DNA of 8,671 nucleotides, from assembly GCA_934675165.1 (NCBI GenBank), contig CAKUPP010000031.1, positions 1-8,671 on the forward strand. Reading direction: 5' to 3'. The position numbers and the translations under genes were made by a program. This document shows, in pieces, positions 1-5,721 of this stretch (position 1 is its first letter; every line of letters begins with the position of its first letter). Below the pieces are notes generated by a model. It was not told the DNA's origin, searched no databases, and was given only the letters and a program-made list of their open reading frames with translations. This DNA is from an uncultured Eubacteriales bacterium. Lineage in GTDB: Bacteria; Bacillota; Clostridia; Oscillospirales; Acutalibacteraceae.

Positions 1-755
1 GAATCATTTCCTAATTGATTTAATTCATTTCTAAATTCACTTCGTATATTTATAAGTTCCTCATCAAATTGTTTTAACTTATCATCATGCTCGTTTACTT
101 TACGCTCCACTCGAAGAATAGACAAAGAATTATAAATATCTATGGGCAACCCCTCTGGATGTTTTAATTGCAAGCGATCCAAATCACCTAATTTCTTCTC
201 TATTTCAAAAAAACTTTCCCTAATGTTAGAATCTTCATCAATTACCAAAAAATCAAAGCTTTCCTTTTCAACAATATCAGAATCGATATTATTCATATAC
301 TTTAAACTATCCAGAAAGTTCAAATACCGCTGCCTGTCCTGTATATTTTTAGCAATGAGTATGATTTTAACATCTTCACCGACCATACCTCGCACTTTTC
401 CAGTATAATCATCAATTCTTTTTACCAGTTCTGTGGAATTCGAAAAATCCACAGCAATGAAAACAATATCACAATCAGAAATAATTTCTTCATCAATATT
501 ACTTATGTCAGTCACATTTCTAAATCTATAAAGAAATGCATCCTCGTTTAATGCGTGTATGCCCCAAGTATACGGGCCATCACTTTGTGAAACACAACTG
601 TTGTAAAATATTTTTTTCACGATGTTAGTTAAATTAGAATCACCTACAAATGCAACGTTCAAAATATAATCCTGAGCAAATGCCACATTTGAAAACAGAA
701 ATATGCTTGCAAAAATAAAACTTAAAACTAAAAATTTTTTAATTGATTTTTTCAT
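1..755 (-). CDS. Sec-exported protein with degenerate GTPase-like fold (partial, C-terminus missing)
   Basis: The frame is open from an ATG at 755 to the window edge: 251 codons with no stop. Residues 1-27 form a signal peptide (MKKSIKKF, hydrophobic core, AFA before Q28) closely resembling those of the two GTPase genes upstream. The mature start, YILNVAFVGDSN (30-41), aligns with beta-1 and the P-loop of those GTPases but lacks GK[S/T]. IVFIAVDFSNS (97-107) and KIILIAKNIQD (130-140) sit where the GTPases have LVLVVVDPMDS and the NKSD loop, so I read it as a pseudo-GTPase paralog. Residues about 205-250 are charged and heptad-like (KVNEHDDKLKQFDEEL), suggesting a coiled coil instead of the cysteine modules. 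An AAGGAA ribosome site lies about 11 nt before the ATG. It is last in the run of signal-peptide genes. Paralogy is inferred from motif order; no other function is recognised. Confidence 0.75.
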   Translation of the reverse strand, partial: MKKSIKKFLVLSFIFASIFLFSNVAFAQDYILNVAFVGDSNLTNIVKKIFYNSCVSQSDGPYTWGIHALNEDAFLYRFRNVTDISNIDEEIISDCDIVFIAVDFSNSTELVKRIDDYTGKVRGMVGEDVKIILIAKNIQDRQRYLNFLDSLKYMNNIDSDIVEKESFDFLVIDEDSNIRESFFEIEKKLGDLDRLQLKHPEGLPIDIYNSLSILRVERKVNEHDDKLKQFDEELINIRSEFRNELNQLGND

Positions 756-793
756 AATACTTACATTTCCTTGATTTTATTTTTTAATTTTAA

Positions 794-843
794 AAACATT
801 TACTATATCTCTTTTTTATCTTCCATAAACATAGTAATTGTTT
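794..843 (-). other. AT-rich inverted repeat in the intergenic gap
   Basis: Two 13-nt arms (794-806 and 831-843) are complementary except for one A/A mismatch, with a 24-nt loop. On the minus strand the 3' arm runs into five Ts at 796-792. It lies between the GTPase gene ending at 906 and the partial gene starting at 755. It could be a weak terminator, an operator or a processing site; the large loop and low GC argue against an efficient intrinsic terminator. Confidence 0.3.
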
Positions 844-873
844 ATACATTTTTTAACACTCACCCGATTTTTT

Positions 874-897
874 AAAAATCTTAATTATCGTACAATT
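874..897 (-). terminator. Weak stem-loop plus T tract after the first-copy GTPase gene
   Basis: On the minus strand AATTGTACGATAATT (897-883) can form six pairs around an ACG loop, and AAGATTTTT follows. The matching element after the sister gene (2107-2084) differs in sequence but keeps six pairs. The stem is short and AT-rich, so termination would be leaky. Confidence 0.3.
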
Positions 898-905
898 GTC
901 TTTTT

Positions 906-1952
906 CTACATTATGCAGCAATCTTCTGATTTATGCCTACACTCCTCTGAACAATATAACTTAGAGCTTTTTTTACCCTCCACAGCTTCGCTTGGCAAAA
1001 GTTTCGGTCTCATATTCGGGCAACTTTTACTATTGGCGCAAACTGTTCCTACAGCATCATGAAGACAACGATCACTACAATAGTAACTACCTCTATATTC
1101 CTCGACACCTGGCTCATTTTTTAAAAACTTTTCATTTCTCACTCGGCTAGGGCACTTATTGTAAGAGCACAAAAATCCTTCAGCATTTCGTAAACAACTC
1201 TCACTGCAATATTTTCCTCGACAATTTCCTGATGGGAAAAATTTCTTTTTACATTTAGCACAATATTTAAAACAATTTTCTTTATGAGCAAAAACATTCT
1301 TATGTGAAACCAAAAAATCTTTTATAATTTTTTCTAAGCTCTCAAACGCAGAGTTATTTTTAGCAGAAACAATGGCTGAACTCACACTCACACCTTCATA
1401 CATAACTTCACCAGCTTTTATCACATTTTTTACCTCTTCCAGTTCAGCATCATCAAGTAAGTCAGACTTATTAACAACTATAACTATACCACACTTAGGA
1501 TTCTTTTCCCTTAAAGAAATTGCATGTCGTGCAAAAGCTTCTTGGATACCGTTCCTATATTGCTCCCCATGGTTACTATCCATTGGATCAACTACCACAA
1601 GTACCAAAGACATATTAGAAATAGGAGCTAAATCAATTTGTCGAGTAATATCTGGATTTTCCACTTTCAAAAATCCAAAAGTGTCAAAAAAGTAACAATT
1701 AAACGTATCTCTACCAATGATATACTCACGGCAACAATTTCCAACACCCTCGTCATCCCAATCAGTTGAGTCGTAATCAACATAAAAATTTTTTCCACAC
1801 AAGCGCCTAGCAATACTCGCTTTGCCTACTCCTACATTACCTAATATCATTACATTAACGTCGTACTCGTTAGCAAAACAATTATTCGAAGCTAAAAATA
1901 TTCCTGCAACTACAAAACTTAAAATCAAAATCTTTTTGATCAATTTTTTCAT
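906..1952 (-). CDS. Sec-exported Ras/Rab-like GTPase with three cysteine modules and C-terminal CCIM (copy A)
   Basis: 348 aa. Residues 1-27 are a signal peptide ending CFA. The GTPase domain spans about 29-215: P-loop GNVGVGKAS (38-46), possible switch I Thr63, G3 as DTFG (90-93), G4 as NKSD (161-164), G5 as SAK (196-198). The usual Ser/Thr after the P-loop lysine is Ala45, so Mg2+ binding and turnover may be impaired. Residues 231-338 hold three cysteine modules, each ending YCS-x2-C: C231/C234/C249/C253, C262/C267/C292/C296 and C305/C311/C334/C338. They resemble FCS/MYND-type zinc fingers. The protein ends CCIM, a good match to a eukaryotic CaaX box (K-Ras4B ends CVIM). AAGGTG lies about 10 nt before the ATG. 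It is 80% identical to the next gene upstream. GTP binding and export are strong predictions; host prenylation is inference. Confidence 0.85.
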   Translation of the reverse strand: MKKLIKKILILSFVVAGIFLASNNCFANEYDVNVMILGNVGVGKASIARRLCGKNFYVDYDSTDWDDEGVGNCCREYIIGRDTFNCYFFDTFGFLKVENPDITRQIDLAPISNMSLVLVVVDPMDSNHGEQYRNGIQEAFARHAISLREKNPKCGIVIVVNKSDLLDDAELEEVKNVIKAGEVMYEGVSVSSAIVSAKNNSAFESLEKIIKDFLVSHKNVFAHKENCFKYCAKCKKKFFPSGNCRGKYCSESCLRNAEGFLCSYNKCPSRVRNEKFLKNEPGVEEYRGSYYCSDRCLHDAVGTVCANSKSCPNMRPKLLPSEAVEGKKSSKLYCSEECRHKSEDCCIM

Positions 1953-2083
1953 GAATTACACACCTTACCTGCAATACACTATTTCATTCCCCAAGATGGA
2001 TTTTGTCATACAATCTCAACCAAGTACCTATTTAAACCAAAAATATTTCTGCAACTATAGGAACATGATACCAAAAGCCCTTT

Positions 2084-2107
2084 AAAAATCTTAATTATCG
2101 CATAATC
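2084..2107 (-). terminator. Weak stem-loop plus T tract after the second-copy GTPase gene
   Basis: On the minus strand GATTATGCGATAATT (2107-2093) can form six pairs including one G-U around a GCG loop, followed by AAGATTTTT. Relative to the element at 874-897, the stem differences exchange Watson-Crick and G-U pairs at the same positions, which hints that the fold is kept. Confidence 0.3.
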
Positions 2108-2115
2108 GCCTTTTT

Positions 2116-3162
2116 TTACATTATACAGCAATCTTCTGATTTATGCCTACACTCCTCTGAACAATATAACTTAGAGCTTTTTTTACCCTCTACAGCTTCG
2201 CTTGGCAAAAGTTTCGGTCTCATATTTGGGCAACTTTTACTATTGGCGCAAACTGTTCCTACAGCATCATGAAGACAACGATCACTACAATAGTAACTAC
2301 CTCTATATTCCTCGACACCTTGCTCATTTTTTAAATACTTTTCATTTCTCATTCGACTAGGGCATTTACTGTAAGAACACAAAAATCCTTCAGCATTTCG
2401 TAGACAACTCTCACTGCAATATTTTCCTCGACAATTTCCTGATGGGAAAAATTTCTTTTTACAATTAGCACAATATTTAAAACAATTTTCTTTATGAGCA
2501 AAAATATTCTTATGTGAAACTAAAAAATCTTTCATAATCTCTTCTAAATTTTCAAACGCAGATTTATTTTTAGCAGAAACAATAACTGAGTTTACACTCA
2601 CACCTTCATACATAACTTCGGCAGCTTTTATTACCTTTTTAACTTTTTCCAGTTCACTATAATTAAGTAAATCAGACTTATTAACAACTACAACTACACC
2701 ACAATTAGAATTCTTTGCCTTTAAAGAAACCGCATGTCGTGCAAAAGCTTCTTGGACACTATTACAATATTGAACTCCATGGTTACTATCCAGTGGATCA
2801 ACTACCACAAGCGCCAAGGACATATCGGAAATAGGAGCTTCTTTAATTTGTCTAGTAATATCTGGATTTTCCACTTTCAAAAATCCGGGAGCATCAAAAA
2901 AGTAACAATTAAATGTATCACTACCAGAGCTATATGTGTGACAATAACCCCCAACACCACCATCAGCCCAACCCGTTGGATCGTGTTCATCATTAAAATC
3001 TTCTCCGCATAAACGTCTAGCGATATTCGTTTTACCTACACCTGTATTACCCAAAAGTATTATACTAACATCATACCCTTCAGCAAAGCACTTATTCGAA
3101 GATAAAAACATTCCTGTAACTGCAAAACTCAAAACTAAAATTTTTTTGATTAAATTTCTCAT
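2116..3162 (-). CDS. Sec-exported Ras/Rab-like GTPase with three cysteine modules and C-terminal CCIM (copy B)
   Basis: 348 aa, same layout as its downstream twin: signal peptide 1-27 (KCFA), P-loop GNTGVGKTN (38-46), possible switch I Thr63, G3 DAPG (90-93), G4 NKSD (161-164), G5 SAK (196-198), three YCS-x2-C modules (231-338) and a terminal CCIM. Unlike the twin it keeps the canonical Thr45 after the P-loop lysine, so it is the better candidate for an active GTPase. No Gln follows DxxG (Phe94 instead), so intrinsic hydrolysis may be slow or rely on another residue. Of 70 differences from the twin, 65 fall in residues 1-220 and only 5 in the last 128; residues 53-80 around switch I differ most. 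GAAAGGAA lies about 10 nt before the ATG. The start is 49 nt after the 667-aa gene, with no convincing terminator between, so they are probably co-transcribed. Many mature-chain cysteines suggest a reducing or zinc-bound setting. Confidence 0.87.
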   Translation of the reverse strand: MRNLIKKILVLSFAVTGMFLSSNKCFAEGYDVSIILLGNTGVGKTNIARRLCGEDFNDEHDPTGWADGGVGGYCHTYSSGSDTFNCYFFDAPGFLKVENPDITRQIKEAPISDMSLALVVVDPLDSNHGVQYCNSVQEAFARHAVSLKAKNSNCGVVVVVNKSDLLNYSELEKVKKVIKAAEVMYEGVSVNSVIVSAKNKSAFENLEEIMKDFLVSHKNIFAHKENCFKYCANCKKKFFPSGNCRGKYCSESCLRNAEGFLCSYSKCPSRMRNEKYLKNEQGVEEYRGSYYCSDRCLHDAVGTVCANSKSCPNMRPKLLPSEAVEGKKSSKLYCSEECRHKSEDCCIM

Positions 3163-3211
3163 GACCTACATATTCCTTTCACAAAAATAATTTATTAACG
3201 AAAATAATCTG

Positions 3212-5215
3212 TTAAAGCGTTATATTTTTCAACACTTCATGTAATACTGACACAACATACCCTATCACATAAACACGACATGTCATGCGTATTTCACTTT
3301 CTTGATACATGCCTTTTTCCAAACAGCTTTTAACCAAATGATAAATTAAATTATACATTGATCTATCACATCTACTACAAAAAATTCGCTCATAGATTGT
3401 GGCACCATCTCCCCTAATAGCTTCAGCAAATTGATCCCACATACCTACACCTTTGATGGTTTTCAAAGAACCCTTCATTCCATTATTGGTTATCTTCACC
3501 CTCAATTTTTCCTCTAATTTTTTCTTAATCGTTCCTTCATCATACCCCTTTTTTACACTATCGTTAAGCAATTGGTTTAAGCTACTTACCACACCACTAT
3601 CATTAAAAATTTCAGAATATAACTTTTCATATCCACTATAATCATTCTTATTTAGAGAGTTTAGAAAGCTACGAACTTCATCGCCTGCATTTTTAACAGC
3701 CACTTGATCGCTCATTTTAATTTTTTCTAAAACTTTAAAACGATCTATACTTACAACTTCCTTCTTCATGCACCTTTCAAACTCGATAGCTCTTTGTCTT
3801 CGCCAATATAAAATATTACCAATACACTTTTCATAACCTGATTCTGCAGACAATTGATGCGATTGTATGTCTTGTTGTAATTTTGTTTGGTTAGTATAAA
3901 GTTTTTTACAAAGCCTGCCAATGGTTTGGCGATATGTAGCAATATTGTCAGAGCCTTCAATATTATTCGTATAATATAAAAACCTAACATCGCACATTTC
4001 ATTGTATTTTTTCACAAAATCTCTGAGTCTAGTTAAATGTTCCTCTAGACCATTTCCCATTTCATTCAAATTAGCAAAAAACGGGCAAATAGCGAACTGA
4101 CATTCTGGTATTACCTTTCTAGCCTCATCACAATTTTTTACGTTATAAAAACTAAGTACTACTGACTCACGGCCTCCATCAATATCAACAAAAATTGAAT
4201 CTTCCGATACCTTTACTGGATAATTTTTATATAACTCTATTTCGCCATTATTCACAGTGACTCCTTCATATCCACTTAACTTTTTTCCTGACCCACATGA
4301 ACACAGTTTATTCACTGTAAATTTATTCAAACTACGTTCTACACCATAATCTATATCTTCGATATTCACAGTATCTTTATTGACTTTGGCAACTCTAATG
4401 TCTTTAGCACCTTTAGCACTCTTAGTCTCTTTAGTAACTTTGGTATTTTTAACACCCTTAACACCTATAGTAACTTCAGCTCTCTTAGCGTCTTTAGAAA
4501 CTTTAGTGCGTTTAGCACTTTTATTACCTTTATCACTTTTGCTACCTTCAATATTCACAGTATCTTTATTAACTTTGGCACCTTTAGAGATTTTATCACT
4601 TTTGACACCCTCGGCACCTTTATCATCTTTGATATTTTCGATACCCACAACATCTTTATTGACTTCGGCACCTTTATCACCTTTGATATTTTCGATACTC
4701 ACAACATCTTTATTGACTTCGGCACCTTTATCACCTTTGATACTTTCAATATTCACAAAACCTTCATTGACTTCGACACCTCCAGCAATTTTATCACTTT
4801 TAACGCCTGCGACATCTTTATCACCTTCGATACCTTCAATATTCACAAAACCTTCATTGACTTCGACACCCTCGGCATCTTTATCACCTTTGACATCTTC
4901 GATATCCATAGTATTTTTATTGATTTCGAAACCTTCAAAAATTTTGACACTTTCGGTACCCTTATCACCTTTATCATTTTTACTATCTTCACAAACTTTG
5001 GTATCTTCAACATCCATTTTGATATCTTGAACACTGCCAACATCTCTAGCATCTCTAACATCGCTACCAATAACTGCAACTTTAAACACTTTAAATGTAT
5101 TTGGCAACCTAGGCTTTTCAGCACTTGTTAGAATACTAAAACTCAAAAAAGGTAAAGCACAAACAAACGACACAATTCTTAAAAAATTTTTTTGATTTAA
5201 TTTACTTACATTCAC
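3212..5215 (-). CDS. Sec-exported 667-aa repeat-containing protein with a degenerate GTPase-like core
   Basis: Not recognised as a known protein. The start is GTG at 5215: AAAGGAG sits 7-8 nt upstream, an in-frame TAG lies just before, and a signal peptide follows (positive N-terminus, hydrophobic 11-31, likely cut after TSA at 32). FKVFKVAVIGSDV (41-53) resembles beta-1 of the neighbouring GTPases but has no GK[S/T]. Residues about 53-288 are a low-complexity Lys/Asp/Val/Glu repeat region. CSCGSGKK (305-312) resembles the first half of a SEC-C zinc motif. Residues 351-425 (VVLSFYNV, then FAICPFFANLNE, then VRFLYYTNN) follow the same beta-strand/helix order as the GTPases from G3 to G4, without the catalytic motifs. 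The tail (430-667) is helical and charged with a CSRC pair at 613-616. The start overlaps the stop of the 33-codon ORF (GTGA), so translation may be coupled. A pseudo-GTPase split by a repeat insertion is my inference. Confidence 0.8.
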   Translation of the reverse strand: MNVSKLNQKNFLRIVSFVCALPFLSFSILTSAEKPRLPNTFKVFKVAVIGSDVRDARDVGSVQDIKMDVEDTKVCEDSKNDKGDKGTESVKIFEGFEINKNTMDIEDVKGDKDAEGVEVNEGFVNIEGIEGDKDVAGVKSDKIAGGVEVNEGFVNIESIKGDKGAEVNKDVVSIENIKGDKGAEVNKDVVGIENIKDDKGAEGVKSDKISKGAKVNKDTVNIEGSKSDKGNKSAKRTKVSKDAKRAEVTIGVKGVKNTKVTKETKSAKGAKDIRVAKVNKDTVNIEDIDYGVERSLNKFTVNKLCSCGSGKKLSGYEGVTVNNGEIELYKNYPVKVSEDSIFVDIDGGRESVVLSFYNVKNCDEARKVIPECQFAICPFFANLNEMGNGLEEHLTRLRDFVKKYNEMCDVRFLYYTNNIEGSDNIATYRQTIGRLCKKLYTNQTKLQQDIQSHQLSAESGYEKCIGNILYWRRQRAIEFERCMKKEVVSIDRFKVLEKIKMSDQVAVKNAGDEVRSFLNSLNKNDYSGYEKLYSEIFNDSGVVSSLNQLLNDSVKKGYDEGTIKKKLEEKLRVKITNNGMKGSLKTIKGVGMWDQFAEAIRGDGATIYERIFCSRCDRSMYNLIYHLVKSCLEKGMYQESEIRMTCRVYVIGYVVSVLHEVLKNITL
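4352..5059 (-). repeat. Degenerate in-frame repeat array inside the 667-aa gene
   Basis: Encodes residues about 53-288. Two 54-bp units are adjacent and nearly identical (4627-4680 and 4681-4734, one difference). A related stretch recurs at 90-bp spacing (4735-4780 and 4825-4870). The protein unit is about 18 or 30 residues with a core like EVNKDVVSIENIKGDKGA. Towards the C-terminal end (residues about 229-280) it changes to a three-residue period with Lys or Arg in every third place (GNK SAK RTK VSK, and so on). Unit number is likely to vary between strains by slippage or recombination. Confidence 0.85.
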
Positions 5216-5313
5216 ATAAATACTCCTTTGCTATAATAATCTTGACCATATTCCGCCTGGGTAACTGTCGTTTTACTAAAACGCACATAAACCGTTATCC
5301 CAGTTTTCGGCAT
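5212..5313 (-). CDS. Candidate 33-codon small ORF ahead of the 667-aa gene
   Basis: ATG at 5313 is preceded by AAAGGAGG with 7 nt spacing, a better ribosome site than most genes here, and by a TTGACA promoter at 5336-5364. The frame ends in TGA at 5214-5212, overlapping the GTG start of the 667-aa gene (GTGA), a typical coupling arrangement. The peptide begins MPKTGITVYVRFSKTT and ends SKGVFM; I recognise no family and see no signal peptide or cysteines. Its base composition is richer in G and C than the surroundings (codons CCG, GGG, ACG, CAG, GCG). It almost wholly overlaps an RNA stem-loop, so it could be a leader peptide, or the structure may be the real element and the ORF a passenger. 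Confidence 0.5.
   Translation of the reverse strand: MPKTGITVYVRFSKTTVTQAEYGQDYYSKGVFM
5253..5310 (-). promoter_or_regulatory. Nested RNA stem-loop in the 5' leader of the 667-aa gene
   Basis: In the minus-strand transcript, CUGGGAUAAC (5303-5294) pairs with GUUACCCAG (5265-5257) with one bulged A, flanked by a CCG/CGG pair (5310-5308 with 5255-5253). Inside the loop CGUUUU-AGU-AAAACG (5283-5269) forms a perfect 6-bp hairpin. It is unusually GC-rich for this region and lies just after the ribosome site at the 33-codon ORF. It matches no riboswitch class I can name. Confidence 0.5.
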
Positions 5314-5335
5314 TAAACGACCTCCTTTTACCATA

Positions 5336-5364
5336 AATGTAAAATTTTTATAGATGTTTGTCAA
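5336..5364 (-). promoter_or_regulatory. Sigma-70/A type promoter for the small ORF, 667-aa and GTPase genes
   Basis: The -35 TTGACA (5364-5359) is perfect; a 17-nt spacer leads to TACATT (5341-5336), two mismatches from TATAAT. Transcription would start about 5329, close to the AAAGGAGG site, giving a very short 5' leader. The weak -10 lowers confidence. Confidence 0.55.
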
Positions 5365-5680
5365 TTAATTACTTTTAAAATTTTAATTAAAACAGAAGCA
5401 TATATATATATATATATAACGTATATTTAACATATCTAAACAAATTTAACTATTTATAGGTCTATCGCGAACAATTCTTAACGAAATATTAAAAATCAAA
5501 TAATTTTAATATTCTTTTCTCAACAAAAACTAAATATTTCTTATTATAAAAAATCAATATTAATCCGGTCGTAAATTACGCAATAATTTCACCTTAATTC
5601 AAATCATAATTATTATCAGCAAATCGCAAGTACATCTTACTAAATCTAAAAAGCGCCACACCGATCACGTAATTTTCTAA
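5365..5680. other. AT-rich intergenic stretch without recognised genes
   Basis: Stops occur often in all frames. I see only the (AT)n tract at 5400-5418 and general AT richness. It separates the terminator after the Nif11-leader gene from the promoter of the next transcription unit. Confidence 0.6.
5400..5418. repeat. (AT)n dinucleotide tract
   Basis: Uninterrupted alternating A and T over 19 nt, about 35 bp upstream of the TTGACA box at 5364. It may be length-variable or act as a flexible or melted upstream region; no direct evidence of function. Confidence 0.9.
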
Positions 5681-5716
5681 ATATAAAAATCGGCTACCAT
5701 CCGTGGCAACCGATTT
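5681..5716 (-). terminator. Intrinsic terminator after the Nif11-leader gene
   Basis: On the minus strand AAATCGGTTGCCA (5716-5704) pairs with TGGTAGCCGATTT (5699-5687): 13 pairs including two G-U, with a CGGA loop, running into TTTTT. It starts 5 nt after the TAA at 5722. This is the strongest terminator in the window and shows that the 484-aa gene ends its own transcript. Confidence 0.85.
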
Positions 5717-5721
5717 CTACG

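Larger units (their letters stand above)
871..1952 (-). repeat. Tandem duplication unit, copy A
   Basis: Pairs with 2081-3162 at a constant offset of 1,210 bp. Homology covers the whole GTPase gene plus about 35 nt of 3' flank; TTTAAAAATCTTAATTATCG is identical at 871-890 and 2081-2100. Beyond 871 and 2081 the similarity stops. The 3' 420 bp (cysteine modules) differ at only about 15 positions, while the GTPase part is clearly more diverged. Confidence 0.85.
2081..3162 (-). repeat. Tandem duplication unit, copy B
   Basis: Partner of 871-1952 in the same orientation. The 5' flanks (3163-3185 and 1953-1975) are only loosely similar, so the original breakpoint on that side can no longer be placed exactly. 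Confidence 0.85.

Noticed and set aside
142..408. An 88-codon plus-strand frame
   Set aside because: It is antisense to the partial signal-peptide gene, whose frame, start site and signal peptide are far better supported.
1953..2080. A dedicated promoter in front of copy A
   Set aside because: Candidates such as TTGAGA or TTGCAG have no acceptable -10 at proper spacing; read-through from upstream is simpler.
3766..4002. A 78-codon minus-strand frame within the 667-aa gene
   Set aside because: It lies wholly inside the longer coding frame on the same strand, with no ribosome site or domain support.
4380..5030. A 216-codon plus-strand open frame rich in Leu, Ser and Thr
   Set aside because: It is the antisense of the Lys/Asp repeat array; its low-complexity sequence follows from the repeats and it has no good ribosome site.
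4352..5059. CRISPR array
   Set aside because: The repeats are in-frame, degenerate, adjacent and coding, with no unique spacers of constant length.
5253..5310. A named riboswitch
   Set aside because: The stems do not match the conserved cores of the classes I know, so I kept it only as an unnamed structure.
5212..5313. A 32-residue N-terminal extension of the 667-aa protein from the ATG at 5313
   Set aside because: That frame ends in TGA at 5214-5212 and is offset from the GTG start by one base, so it is a separate ORF.
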